The translations under genes were made by a program, and so were the position numbers. Under the pieces are notes generated by a model, which saw only the letters and a list, made by a program, of their open reading frames with translations, had not been told where the DNA came from and did not search any database. Shown here one piece after another: positions 26,104 to 35,559 of a stretch of DNA of 64,000 nucleotides (positions are counted from its first letter, which is position 1; each line of letters starts with the position of its first letter). The stretch is from contig NZ_WVID01000001.1 in the NCBI RefSeq assembly GCF_010091925.1, forward strand, positions 186,001 to 250,000. The letters are read 5' to 3'. This DNA is from Nostoc sp. B(2019). Its GTDB lineage: Bacteria > Cyanobacteriota > Cyanobacteriia > Cyanobacteriales > Nostocaceae.

Positions 26104-27837
26104 ATGTTACAAGGATGGATTCAAATTGTTCTAACGTTACTCATCGTCATAGTAACTACTCCCTTGTTTGGGAGATATATGGCTCACGTTTTTATGGGAG
26201 AGAGGACGTTACTCGACCCAGTGATAACTCCGATAGAACGAATGATTTATAGCTTTAGTGGAGTGCGATCGCGTAGCGTCTCCGTAGGAGAATCGCTTAC
26301 GGCGGGGCGTAGCCCATCGCAAGATGAAATGACTGGGTGGCAATATGCTAAAGCTGTGCTGTATAGCAATCTCGTCATGGGGATTTTGGTTTACCTCATT
26401 CTCATGACTCAAGGATGGCTACCACTCAATCCCACAAGGCTAGGTGCGCCAAGTTGGGATTTAGCACTGCATACTACTCTTTCCTTTCTCACCAATACAG
26501 ATCAGCAGCACTACTCTGGTGAGACAACTCTTAGCTATGCCAGTCAAATATTTGCGCTTGGTTTTCTAATGTTCACTTCTGCTGCAACAGGTTTATCTGT
26601 TGGTATCGCCTTCATTCGCGGTTTAACTGGCAGACCTTTGGGCAACTTTTACACTGATCTTACAAGGTCAATTACACGAATATTACTACCCATGTCCATC
26701 ATTGGGGGATTGTTGTTAATCTTGGCAGGTGTACCAGAAACCTTGGCAGGCCCAGCAACAGCAACCACCTTAGAGGGGGCGACTCAGGTAATTGCCCGTG
26801 GGCCAGTTGCCCACTTCGAGATTATTAAAGAAATTGGAGAGAACGGCGGCGGTTTCTTTGGCATCAACTCTGCCCATCCCTTTGAAAATCCCAATGGTTT
26901 CTCTAACTTGCTAGAGACTTGGGCAATGATTTCCATCCCCTCGGCATTGATTTACACCTACGGTGTGTTTGCCAACAATCGCAAACAGGCGTGGTTAGTG
27001 TTTTGGATGGTGTTTGTGATCTTTGCCTTTTTAGTAGGCATTGCAGCAGTAGGTGAGTTCCAAGGAAATCCCCTTGTTAATCCCCTGTTGGGAGGACAGC
27101 AACCCAACTTAGAAGGAAAAGAAGTTCGATTTGGTTGGGCGCAAACAGCACTATGGGCGGTAATGACTACAGCAACAATGTGTGGTGCTGTAAATGGAAT
27201 GCACGATTCCTTAATGCCGCCAGGTGGGTTTGCCACTCTATTTAATATGTTCTTGCAAATTATTTGGGGAGGTCAGGGAACTGGTACAGCATACTTATTT
27301 CTCTACTTAATTTTAGCGGTGTTCCTTACTGGTTTAATGGTGGGACGAACACCAGAATTTTTAGGACGCAAAATTGAGAAAAAAGAAATCGTCCTTGCCA
27401 GTGTCATCTTGTTAGTTCACCCCTTTGCCATTCTTATTCCTTGGGCGATTGTCTTTGGCTTTCCCGATACCCTGTCAGGCATTAGTAACCCAGGTTTTCA
27501 CGGTGTTTCGCAGGTAGTTTACGAATATGCTTCAGCAGCAGCAAACAATGGTTCTGGCTTTGAAGGGTTAGGAGATAACACCCTCTGGTGGAACCTCAGC
27601 GCCAGTGTCAGCATTTTGGCAGGACGTTATATCCCCATCATCGCCCTGCTGCTGCTAGCAGATAGTATGTCCCGCAAGCAAGCCGTTCCTATGACCTCTG
27701 GTACTTTAAGAACCGATACCAGACTTTTCACTGGAGTTACAGGGGGCGTGATTTTAATTCTTGGTGCTCTTACCTTCTTCCCCGTATTAGTTTTAGGCCC
27801 TCTGGCAGAAGCATTTCAAATTGCCAGAGGCGGATAA
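26104..27837 (+). CDS. kdpA: potassium-transporting ATPase subunit A
   Basis: A 577-residue channel-like subunit that binds and passes K+ through the inner membrane in the KdpFABC pump. Selectivity-filter regions are visible: [51 protein letters not shown] and [12 protein letters not shown]. Ten or so membrane helices. Residues about 54-73, between the first helix and EMTGWQY, are an extra segment ([20 protein letters not shown]) encoded by a dispersed DNA repeat inserted in frame. Reading frame and all filter motifs are intact, so the protein is probably functional. First gene of kdpABFCD. Confidence 0.95.
   Translation: MLQGWIQIVLTLLIVIVTTPLFGRYMAHVFMGERTLLDPVITPIERMIYSFSGVRSRSVSVGESLTAGRSPSQDEMTGWQYAKAVLYSNLVMGILVYLILMTQGWLPLNPTRLGAPSWDLALHTTLSFLTNTDQQHYSGETTLSYASQIFALGFLMFTSAATGLSVGIAFIRGLTGRPLGNFYTDLTRSITRILLPMSIIGGLLLILAGVPETLAGPATATTLEGATQVIARGPVAHFEIIKEIGENGGGFFGINSAHPFENPNGFSNLLETWAMISIPSALIYTYGVFANNRKQAWLVFWMVFVIFAFLVGIAAVGEFQGNPLVNPLLGGQQPNLEGKEVRFGWAQTALWAVMTTATMCGAVNGMHDSLMPPGGFATLFNMFLQIIWGGQGTGTAYLFLYLILAVFLTGLMVGRTPEFLGRKIEKKEIVLASVILLVHPFAILIPWAIVFGFPDTLSGISNPGFHGVSQVVYEYASAAANNGSGFEGLGDNTLWWNLSASVSILAGRYIPIIALLLLADSMSRKQAVPMTSGTLRTDTRLFTGVTGGVILILGALTFFPVLVLGPLAEAFQIARGG
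26265..26320. repeat. dispersed palindromic repeat inserted in frame in kdpA
   Basis: Begins with HIP1 GCGATCGC, continues GTAGCGTCTCCGTAGGAG then AATCGCTTACGGCGGGGCG and ends at CCCATCGC. The GCGTAGCGTCTC core is shared with intergenic repeats at 6890, 18534 (reverse) and 20643. GTCTCC-GTA-GGAGA forms a small hairpin. Its 56 bases code for polar residues not expected in KdpA. Confidence 0.75.
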
Positions 27838-27861
27838 ACAATTCAAATTTGCTCATTCAAA

Positions 27862-29931
27862 ATGGAATCATCAACTAAACTTCGACAAGAACGCAAACAT
27901 ACGCCCAAAGTCAAAAATACTGGACTCTACTCTAGGGCTTTTCGGCAAGCATTTGTCAAGCTACATCCGCGCAATATGCTCAAGAATCCAGTAATGTTCT
28001 TGGTATGGGTAGGCACAATTATCACAGCGCTGGTAACGATCGCCCCTAACCTGTTTGGCAACATTCCCGGAGATAACCCACGACTGTTTAATGGGCTGAT
28101 TACCCTGATTTTGTTCTTCACCGTTGTGTTTGCCAACTTTGCCGAAGCGATCGCCGAAGGACGGGGCAAAGCTCAGGCCGATGCTTTAAGAGCTACAAAA
28201 TCCGATGTCACCGCACGTAAACTTCTCCCCGATGGCTCTATTCAAGAAGTTAGCTCTACAGCCTTACGTCGCGGCGACCAAATCAAAGTAATTTCAGGCG
28301 ACATCATCCCCGCCGATGGCGAGGTAATTGCGGGGGTGGCTTCCGTAGATGAATCTGCCATCACTGGGGAGTCTGCACCAGTATTGAAAGAACCAGGGTC
28401 AGACATTGCCAGTTCCGTTACTGGGGGAACGCGCATCACCTCTGATGAGTTGGTAATTCGCGTTACGGCTGACCCTGGCAAAGGCTTTATTGACCGGATG
28501 ATATCTCTAGTAGAAGGGGCTTCCCGCAGTAAAACTCCTAATGAAATCGCTTTGACGGTCTTGTTAGCAGTCCTTACTCAAGTATTTTTAGTGGTGATTG
28601 CAACTCTGCCTACGGTTTCAGTCTACGTTAAATCACCAGTAAGTATTGCCATGTTGATAGCCTTGTTGGTGGCGCTGATTCCTACCACAATTGGGGGATT
28701 ATTAAGTGCGATCGGTATTGCTGGCATGGATAGAGTTGCTCAGTTTAACGTGATTGCTACTTCCGGGCGCGCGGTAGAAGTTTGCGGGGATATTAATACG
28801 TTGGTATTAGATAAAACAGGCACAATTACTTTAGGGAACCGTTTGGCAGAAGAATTTATTCCTGTTAATGGTCATTCCCTAGATGATGTGGCGAAAGTTG
28901 CGCTGGCATCTAGTGTGTTTGATCAAACACCAGAAGGAAAATCCATCATCAAACTCGCAGAGAAATTAGGAGCAACATTAGATTTCGACCCGAAACAAGC
29001 AGAAGGTATCGAATTTTCTGCCAAAACTCGCATGAGCGGCACTGACTTACCTAATGGCATACAAATTCGCAAGGGTGCTGTAGATGCAATTAAAGGATTT
29101 GTCCGCTCCCGAAATGGAAAATTAACTCCCGAACTTGATGCAGCCTACGAGCGAATTTCCAGATTGGGCGGAACTCCGTTAGCTATATGTCAAAATGACG
29201 AAATTTACGGTGTGATTTATCTTAAAGACATCATTAAACCGGGCATTCGAGAACGGTTTGATCAAATGCGGCGTATGGGGATCAAAACCGTTATGCTGAC
29301 TGGAGATAACCGCATCACTGCATCTGTGATTGCTCAAGAAGCTGGAGTCGATGACTTTATTGCTGAAGCTACTCCAGAAGACAAAATTGAGGTGATTCGT
29401 TCTGAACAAGGACAAGGCAAGTTAGTTGCCATGACTGGAGATGGTACTAACGATGCTCCAGCTTTGGCTCAGGCAAATGTCGGAGTGGCAATGAATTCTG
29501 GCACGCAAGCGGCGAAAGAAGCTGCTAACATGGTAGACCTGGATTCTGACCCCACCAAATTAATTGATATCGTCACTATTGGTAAGCAACTACTGATTAC
29601 CCGTGGCGCACTTACTACCTTTTCAATTGCTAACGATGTCGCCAAGTATTTCGCTATCATTCCCGCTATCTTCGCGGGAATTGGTGTTGGCAGTCTCAAT
29701 ATTATGGGTTTGGCAAGCCCTCAATCTGCGGTATTGTCAGCACTGATTTACAATGCCTTGATTATTCCGGCGCTTATTCCCTTAGCGCTAACTGGTATCA
29801 AGTTTCGACCGTTAACAGCTGATCAACTTTTACAACGAAATATTTTCATTTATGGACTCGGTGGCGTGATTGCTCCCTTCATTGCCGTCAAAGTTATTGA
29901 TGTGCTAATTACTGCGGTTGGTTTAGCATAA
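27862..29931 (+). CDS. kdpB: potassium-transporting ATPase subunit B
   Basis: A 689-residue P-type ATPase that energises K+ uptake. The phosphorylation motif is [14 protein letters not shown], the actuator loop [10 protein letters not shown], the hinge [20 protein letters not shown], and TGDNRITA precedes it. Membrane helices are where expected for a KdpB. It lies 24 bases after kdpA. Confidence 0.95.
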   Translation: MESSTKLRQERKHTPKVKNTGLYSRAFRQAFVKLHPRNMLKNPVMFLVWVGTIITALVTIAPNLFGNIPGDNPRLFNGLITLILFFTVVFANFAEAIAEGRGKAQADALRATKSDVTARKLLPDGSIQEVSSTALRRGDQIKVISGDIIPADGEVIAGVASVDESAITGESAPVLKEPGSDIASSVTGGTRITSDELVIRVTADPGKGFIDRMISLVEGASRSKTPNEIALTVLLAVLTQVFLVVIATLPTVSVYVKSPVSIAMLIALLVALIPTTIGGLLSAIGIAGMDRVAQFNVIATSGRAVEVCGDINTLVLDKTGTITLGNRLAEEFIPVNGHSLDDVAKVALASSVFDQTPEGKSIIKLAEKLGATLDFDPKQAEGIEFSAKTRMSGTDLPNGIQIRKGAVDAIKGFVRSRNGKLTPELDAAYERISRLGGTPLAICQNDEIYGVIYLKDIIKPGIRERFDQMRRMGIKTVMLTGDNRITASVIAQEAGVDDFIAEATPEDKIEVIRSEQGQGKLVAMTGDGTNDAPALAQANVGVAMNSGTQAAKEAANMVDLDSDPTKLIDIVTIGKQLLITRGALTTFSIANDVAKYFAIIPAIFAGIGVGSLNIMGLASPQSAVLSALIYNALIIPALIPLALTGIKFRPLTADQLLQRNIFIYGLGGVIAPFIAVKVIDVLITAVGLA

Positions 29932-29952
29932 TAGGATTTTGGATTTTGAACT

Positions 29953-30195
29953 ATGGAATATTTACCACACAATTTTTCTGAAGTATTTACCTTCGTAACT
30001 TGCAAACGAAATCGCATTCCGCTAAATCTATTTTTACTTTTGTGCGTTAACGTGCTGCTAGCACCAGCAGTACAGGCGGCGACTCCAGTCGAACTATCAC
30101 GCTCTGCATCTTATGCCATTGCGCTTTTAGGACTTGTCACCCTCAGCCTGTGTATTTATTTATTCGTTGTGATTTTTCAACCGGAGAAATTTTAA
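29953..30195 (+). CDS. KdpF/KdpG-like small membrane subunit
   Basis: An 80-residue protein between kdpB and kdpC. The last 35 residues (SASYAIALLGLVTLSLCIYL then FVVIFQPEKF) form one membrane helix ending in the PEKF tail seen in KdpF, the lipid-like stabiliser of the pump. The N-terminal 40 residues contain a second hydrophobic stretch (LNLFLLLCVNVLLAPAVQA) that reads like a cleavable signal. Anabaena kdp operons carry a gene at this place called kdpG; this appears to be its counterpart. It ends one base before kdpC starts. Confidence 0.8.
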   Translation: MEYLPHNFSEVFTFVTCKRNRIPLNLFLLLCVNVLLAPAVQAATPVELSRSASYAIALLGLVTLSLCIYLFVVIFQPEKF

Positions 30196-30786
30196 ATGAG
30201 TCAGCTACGCCAAATCAATAAAGCTATTCGTTCTACTGTTGCTCTGTGGGTGCTAACAGCATTACTGTATCCCCTGTTCATGCTGCTGTCTGGACAGATA
30301 GCGTTTTCCTCCCAGGCAAATGGTAGCTTACTCACCAATCCTCAAGGAACAGTTGTTGGTTCGGCATTGATTGGTCAACCGTTTAGGAGCGATCGCTACT
30401 TTTGGAGTCGTCCTAGCAGCATTGACTATAGTACTAAACCTGAAGTTGCTACCACAGGAACTTCAGGAGCCAGCAACCTAGCACCTAGCAATCCTGAACT
30501 CCTCAAACGCATTCAAGGAGAAGTAACAAGGCTCAAACAAGCTAATATTCAACCTACCGCCGATTTAGTTTATGCCTCTGGCTCTGGTCTAGATCCACAT
30601 ATCAGCCCTGAAGCAGCCCAAGCACAGGCTCAGCGTGTTGCTACCTCTCGCCGTATTGATCCAAACCAAATTCAAAAGCTGATAGATGATAACACTGATG
30701 GCAGATTCCTGGGTATTTTTGGCGAACCTGGAGTCAACGTCCTGAAGCTGAATTTGGCATTAGACGTTTTGCAATCCAACCTTTAG
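30196..30786 (+). CDS. kdpC: potassium-transporting ATPase subunit C
   Basis: A 196-residue inner membrane protein with one N-terminal helix (TALLYPLFMLLSGQIAF) and a periplasmic domain. Family marks are GSALIGQPFRSDRYFWSRPS, ASGSGLDPHISPEAA and FGEPGVNVLKLNLALD. GGAG precedes its ATG by about nine bases. Fourth gene of the kdp operon. Confidence 0.95.
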   Translation: MSQLRQINKAIRSTVALWVLTALLYPLFMLLSGQIAFSSQANGSLLTNPQGTVVGSALIGQPFRSDRYFWSRPSSIDYSTKPEVATTGTSGASNLAPSNPELLKRIQGEVTRLKQANIQPTADLVYASGSGLDPHISPEAAQAQAQRVATSRRIDPNQIQKLIDDNTDGRFLGIFGEPGVNVLKLNLALDVLQSNL

Positions 30787-30810
30787 CTTTCCAAAGTTTA
30801 CTCTTCGTTC

Positions 30811-31932
30811 ATGTTTCATCCCTCTAACACCTCCCCTGACAGTTCTTACATCCGTCCTGCCCGACGTGGGAAGCATAAAATTTTTATTGGTATGGCTCCC
30901 GGTGTCGGCAAAACTTACAAAATGCTGGAAGAAGCACATCTTCTCAAGCAAGATGGTATCGATGTCGTGATTGGCTTTTTGGAAACTCATGGACGCAAAG
31001 ACACGGCTCTTAAAGCCGCTGGACTAGAGGTAATTACTAGAAAAGCCTGTGTTCATCAAAACATCGCCCTGGAAGAAATGGACACAGACGCAATTCTCTT
31101 GCGCTCTCCCCAACTGGTGTTGGTTGATGAACTCGCTCATACTAATGTGCCAGGTTCATTAAGAGAAAAGCGCTATCAAGACGTAGAAATAATTTTGGCA
31201 GCCGGAATTGATGTTTACTCCACTGTCAATATTCAACATTTGGAAAGTTTAAATGACCTAGTAGCGAGAATTACAGGTGTTATCGTGCGAGAGCGTATTC
31301 CAGATCGCCTCCTTGATGAAGCTGACGCTGTTGTTGTCATTGATGTCACTCCAGAAACACTAGAAGAGCGCTTGCAAGAAGGTAAGATTTACGCTCCTGA
31401 GAAAATCGAGCAATCCCTGAAAAACTTTTTTCAGCGTCGTAACCTCATTGCTTTGCGAGAACTGGCATTAAGAGAAGTAGCAGATACGGTTGAGGAAGAA
31501 GCAAACACCTCAACTTCGGCGGGACAGACTTGCAATATCCACGAACGAGTTTTAGTCTGTATATCTACCTATCCTAACTCAGTACAATTGCTCCGTCGGG
31601 GTGCGCGTATTGCCAGTTACATGAATGCGCGCCTTTATGCTGTGTTTGTGGCAGATCCCGAACGTTTCCTTACCAAAGAAGAAAGTTTACACATTGATAC
31701 ATGCGAAAAATTATGCCGAGAGTTTGGCGGACAATTTTTGCACGTCAAGAGCCACAGTATTGCCAAAGAAATCGCTCAGGTCGCAGTAACTTATCACATC
31801 ACCCAAATTGTCATAGGTGAAAGCCAGCAGTCCTCATGGAGAAGATGGCTCAAAGGCTCCTTTACACAGCGATTGATGGAGCTAATCAGACATCAAAAAA
31901 TAGATTTACACATTATCGCTACCGAGAAATGA
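30811..31932 (+). CDS. kdpD: truncated KdpD (sensor and USP domains only)
   Basis: A 373-residue cytoplasmic protein. Residues about 17-225 are the KdpD N-terminal domain with a Walker A-like GMAPGVGKTYKM and VDELAHTNVPGS; about 245-370 are a universal stress protein-like domain. The four membrane helices and the histidine kinase present in the E. coli protein (about 890 residues) are absent, and no kdpE follows. Short KdpD proteins of this kind are known from Anabaena kdp operons. It probably modulates another kinase or the pump directly; the partner is unknown. Confidence 0.9.
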   Translation: MFHPSNTSPDSSYIRPARRGKHKIFIGMAPGVGKTYKMLEEAHLLKQDGIDVVIGFLETHGRKDTALKAAGLEVITRKACVHQNIALEEMDTDAILLRSPQLVLVDELAHTNVPGSLREKRYQDVEIILAAGIDVYSTVNIQHLESLNDLVARITGVIVRERIPDRLLDEADAVVVIDVTPETLEERLQEGKIYAPEKIEQSLKNFFQRRNLIALRELALREVADTVEEEANTSTSAGQTCNIHERVLVCISTYPNSVQLLRRGARIASYMNARLYAVFVADPERFLTKEESLHIDTCEKLCREFGGQFLHVKSHSIAKEIAQVAVTYHITQIVIGESQQSSWRRWLKGSFTQRLMELIRHQKIDLHIIATEK

Positions 31933-32084
31933 TTGAAGAAAATCATAAAACTATTGCAGAACAAAAGTATAAAAAGATAAATACGGTTATACCTTAGTAC
32001 TACGATCGCCTTTGATAATTTTGGGTTACACAATTATCACCTATCGCGCTTTATGCCACCTTTGGATTAGTAAATCTGAAGATT

Positions 32085-34013
32085 TTAAGACTCCATCTCA
32101 GCTAATTCTAACCAGCGCTCAGTCGCCACATCAATCGCTTGCTTGAGCGATTCCACCTGTTCATAGAGTTTTTGTACTTGGCTATAATTTCCCGGAGAAA
32201 CATTCGCTAGGGTTTTCTCGGTTTCTGTTTTCTCAGCTTCTAACTGAGCAATTTTATCTTCCAACTGTACCCATTCTTTTTTTTCCCAATTTGATAGCCC
32301 GCGCCGCTTTTTATTCTCTACTTCTTTAGACACAGATGCAGCTTTCTGAACTTCTACATTTTTTTGCTTCTCCTTCGTATTAGCAGCTTGTTGCTGTGCT
32401 TCTTCGGCTTTTTTGTAATCCAGATAAACTGAGTAATTACCTGGATATTGCCGGAGATTACCGCCTTCTTCAAAAGAAAAAATTGTGTCTATAGTGCGGT
32501 CGAGAAAATAGCGATCGTGAGAAACTACAATTACACACCCTGCAAAATCTTCTAAATAGTCCTCTAAGACTGCCAACGTTTGTACATCTAAATCATTTGT
32601 TGGTTCATCTAAAATCAAAACATTGGGCGCACTCATGAGAACCCGCAATAGAAATAAACGGCGTTTTTCTCCACCAGAAAGTTTATGAATTGGTGCATAT
32701 TGCTGGTTTCCCGGAAACAGAAACCGCTCCAGCATTTGAGAAGCAGTAATTTGAGTACCGTCGGTTATTTTGACAAATTCTCCTTCTTCTTTGATATAGT
32801 CAATCACACGCTGATCTTCGTTCAATGCTGTAAGTAATTCTTCAGAATGCTGGTCAAAATAACCAATATGAACTGTACCACCAATTTCTACACTGCCAGA
32901 ATCAGGCTGAACCCGCCCGGTAATCATATCCATTAATGTGGATTTACCTGCACCGTTACCGCCAATAATGCCAATGCGGTCTTCTGGACTAAATTCGTAG
33001 GTAAAATTATTAATTAGAGTGCGCCCATCGTAAGCTTTAGAAACTTGATTTAGTTCAATAACTTTTTTGCCTATCCGACGACCAACTGTAGAAATATCAA
33101 CTTTACCCTGAACTTGCTTAAACTCAGTGTCTCGCAGAGCATGAGCGCGGTCAATTCTCGCTTTTTGCTTAGTACTCCTGGCTTTCGGCCCTTTTTTGAG
33201 CCATTCCAACTCGCGCCGCAACAGGCCTTGATGTTTGCGTTGACTACTAACGGCAGATTCTTCAGCTAAAGCTTTCTTTTCGAGGTAATATGAATAATTA
33301 CCTGTGTAAGCGTAAATGTCGCCTCGGTCAATTTCAACGATGCGATTGGTGACACGATCCAAAAAGTAGCGATCGTGAGTTATGAGAAAAAGTGCGCCAC
33401 GATAGCGGTTCAAATAACTTTGTAACCATTCCACAGAAAGAGCATCAAGATGGTTTGTAGGCTCATCCATGAGTAAAACATCGGGTTCTGACAACAGTGC
33501 TGATGCTAAAGCGATGCGCTTGCGATAGCCTCCAGACAAAGTACCTATTTTGGCGTCAAAATCAGAAATTCCTAACTTAGTGAGGATGATTTTGGCATTG
33601 GTTTCTAGTTCCCAAGCGCCGCTTGTATCCATACGTTGCATCACCGCAGAAAGGCGAGACATTAGCTGAGTGTCATCTGGATAATGAGCTAGTTTATCTG
33701 AAAGTTCTTCGTACTCACGCACCAAAGCTGTATGTTCGCCACTGTCAGCGAAAACTTGCTCTAAAACTGTGTGATTTTCATCCAAATCTGGTTGTTGGGG
33801 TAAATAGATGATTTTAGAACCAGAGTTGACTAAAATTTGACCACTATCAATTGGTTCTAGCCCTGCTATCATCTTTAATAATGTTGATTTACCAGAACCG
33901 TTAGTACCAATTAAACCAACTTTATCTGTAGCATCAAGGCTAAAGCTAGCATCTATGAGGATTTCTTTGATGCCAAAGTCTTTTTTGACTGATTGTAGTG
34001 TAATAATACTCAT
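32085..34013 (-). CDS. ABC-F family ATPase (Uup-like)
   Basis: A 642-residue soluble protein with two ABC domains in tandem and no membrane segment, as in ribosome-associated ABC-F factors. Walker A motifs GTNGSGKSTLLKMIAGL and GGNGAGKSTLMDMITG, signatures LSGGYRKRIALASALL and LSGGEKRRLFLLRVL, and both Walker B motifs (LLMDEPTNHLD, LILDEPTNDLD) are present. The tail (about 560-642) is a coiled coil as in Uup. The start at 34013 is chosen because the ABC domain begins there; an in-frame start 69 bases upstream adds an unlikely extension. Confidence 0.9.
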   Translation of the reverse strand: MSIITLQSVKKDFGIKEILIDASFSLDATDKVGLIGTNGSGKSTLLKMIAGLEPIDSGQILVNSGSKIIYLPQQPDLDENHTVLEQVFADSGEHTALVREYEELSDKLAHYPDDTQLMSRLSAVMQRMDTSGAWELETNAKIILTKLGISDFDAKIGTLSGGYRKRIALASALLSEPDVLLMDEPTNHLDALSVEWLQSYLNRYRGALFLITHDRYFLDRVTNRIVEIDRGDIYAYTGNYSYYLEKKALAEESAVSSQRKHQGLLRRELEWLKKGPKARSTKQKARIDRAHALRDTEFKQVQGKVDISTVGRRIGKKVIELNQVSKAYDGRTLINNFTYEFSPEDRIGIIGGNGAGKSTLMDMITGRVQPDSGSVEIGGTVHIGYFDQHSEELLTALNEDQRVIDYIKEEGEFVKITDGTQITASQMLERFLFPGNQQYAPIHKLSGGEKRRLFLLRVLMSAPNVLILDEPTNDLDVQTLAVLEDYLEDFAGCVIVVSHDRYFLDRTIDTIFSFEEGGNLRQYPGNYSVYLDYKKAEEAQQQAANTKEKQKNVEVQKAASVSKEVENKKRRGLSNWEKKEWVQLEDKIAQLEAEKTETEKTLANVSPGNYSQVQKLYEQVESLKQAIDVATERWLELAEMES

Positions 34014-34085
34014 AAAATTTAGTAATTTTTTATTAGTTATTAGTTCGGTAGGCAAGACATACGCCCTACCTACATTTGCCAAATT

Positions 34086-34502
34086 CTATACAAATAAATC
34101 CAAAGGTAAGTGTCCATACATTTCGTTGATTCCTCCTTCTTGGTAAGATTGGCAAGATACCAGTACGCCTCGATGATGTCCGAGATAGGAATCTAGATAG
34201 CACAAGCCGTTTTTGCCATTTAATTTTATATAAACTGGCCCTTCAGATGTAGGTAAATTATTGGGTGCTTCATAACCAAAAGCCAGAGAGTAGGTTTTCA
34301 TAGCCAAAATTCCTTCCTCTGCTGTATCAGCACAAATTCCTAAAATTTGATAATCAGAAAGGCTGCTAAGTAAAATTAAAGCATTACGAGTTATAGCTTT
34401 TTCTGATGGCTGGAGAACAGGCGCAATGTCTAGACAGTTGAATTTGTTCAGAATTTTTTTCGCTTCTTCAGCGGTGAGAGTGTGATCATTATGGGTTGAC
34501 AT
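34086..34502 (-). CDS. DUF1824 family protein
   Basis: A 138-residue soluble protein of the cyanobacterial DUF1824 family. Recognisable blocks are AEEAKKILNKFNCLD, ALILLSSLSDYQILGICADT and the C-terminal GPVYIKLNGKNGLCYLDSY and GVLVSCQSYQEGGINEMYGH. Function unknown. It ends about 70 bases upstream of the ABC-F gene and may be co-transcribed with it. Confidence 0.85.
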   Translation of the reverse strand: MSTHNDHTLTAEEAKKILNKFNCLDIAPVLQPSEKAITRNALILLSSLSDYQILGICADTAEEGILAMKTYSLAFGYEAPNNLPTSEGPVYIKLNGKNGLCYLDSYLGHHRGVLVSCQSYQEGGINEMYGHLPLDLFV

Positions 34503-34542
34503 AAACTTGGATTATTCCCTGGATGATGTTTCTTTTTTGTCT

Positions 34543-34563
34543 AAGTTGGGCATAGCCCAACTT
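34543..34563. repeat. 9-bp stem-loop of the AAGTTGGGC family
   Basis: AAGTTGGGC-ATA-GCCCAACTT, a perfect inverted repeat between the prohibitin gene and the DUF1824 gene. No T run follows on the minus strand, so termination is doubtful. Its core (TTGGGCAT/ATGCCCAA) recurs in the larger hairpin at 40284-40311. Confidence 0.5.
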
Positions 34564-34583
34564 ACTAATATTATTTACTCTAA

Positions 34584-35432
34584 TTAAGGTTGATTTGAAA
34601 CATTCCCTAGGTTGAAAATGAAAGGAACACTGCCTTTCGAGTCAGCACCCATAACGAGAACTTTTGGCATCTGAGCGCCGCCAGTCTTCCAAGCTTCGAT
34701 TGCTTCTTTTTGCAGAACTAACTGTCCTCCTTGGGCTTTGAGAGTCTCTGCTAATAGTCTTTGAGCTTCTGCTTTACCCTTAGCGCGATTTACCTCTGCT
34801 TGAGCTTCTTGTTCAGCTTCCCGCGCCACATAAACGGCTCTTTGTGCTCGTTGTTCAGCAATTTGTTTTTCTTCAACTGCTCTAGCAAATTCCGGTGAGA
34901 ACGTCAAGTCAACTACGCTAGTATCTAACACTATTATTCCATATTTGTCTAAGCGATCGCCTAACGCATTATCAAAGTCTTCCTTCAATTCACTTCTTTT
35001 GGTAATTGCTTCTTCTACTGTTCTTCTAGCAGCTGCTATTTTAAATGCTTCTTGCGTCTGAGGTGCGATGATCTTTGATACAATATTTTCTAAAGTTCCT
35101 TGTTTTCTTCTCACTTGAACTACTTGTGTAGGATCGAGGCGAAAGTTAATCGCAAATCTCGCAGATAAATTTTGCAGATCCTTAGTAGAACTTTCTGCTG
35201 GGACTTCAAACTTTTGTACAGTTAAATCATACACATCTATCACTGAGATGAAAGGTGGTTTGACATGAATACCTTCCAATAAAGCACCATCTCTGGCTTT
35301 ACCCAAGATGCTAATTACTCCTGCTTGTCCTGGATTGATGATAATAAAGGCATTTAGTCCTACAATCACCAGTATTGCTAACACAATTCCGAAAGCTGTG
35401 GTTTGCCAGTTTCCTAATTGTTGATTTTTCAA
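34584..35432 (-). CDS. prohibitin-family (SPFH) membrane protein
   Basis: A 282-residue protein with one N-terminal membrane helix (residues about 12-32) and an SPFH/band 7 domain (LNAFIIINPGQAGVISILG through DTSVVDLTFSPEFARAVEEK), then a long charged helix rich in Glu, Ala and Arg (about 195-245) as in prohibitins. These form ring assemblies at membranes and often partner FtsH proteases; cyanobacterial members are localised to thylakoid or plasma membranes. Single gene, divergent from the ABC exporter. Confidence 0.9.
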   Translation of the reverse strand: MKNQQLGNWQTTAFGIVLAILVIVGLNAFIIINPGQAGVISILGKARDGALLEGIHVKPPFISVIDVYDLTVQKFEVPAESSTKDLQNLSARFAINFRLDPTQVVQVRRKQGTLENIVSKIIAPQTQEAFKIAAARRTVEEAITKRSELKEDFDNALGDRLDKYGIIVLDTSVVDLTFSPEFARAVEEKQIAEQRAQRAVYVAREAEQEAQAEVNRAKGKAEAQRLLAETLKAQGGQLVLQKEAIEAWKTGGAQMPKVLVMGADSKGSVPFIFNLGNVSNQP

Positions 35433-35559
35433 ATTCTTATCTCCTTTTTTTCGCGGGCAACTCCTGTATTATGTTGGCATGTGCGGGCTAAAGGCTACAT
35501 AAAGTGAAGATGCTCATTGTTCTTGTGGTAATATCATTCACACGCAACCGCAAAAAGCC

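Noticed and set aside
34014-34082. N-terminal extension of the ABC-F frame
   Set aside because: Derived from spacer sequence; the ABC domain begins at the Met at 34013.
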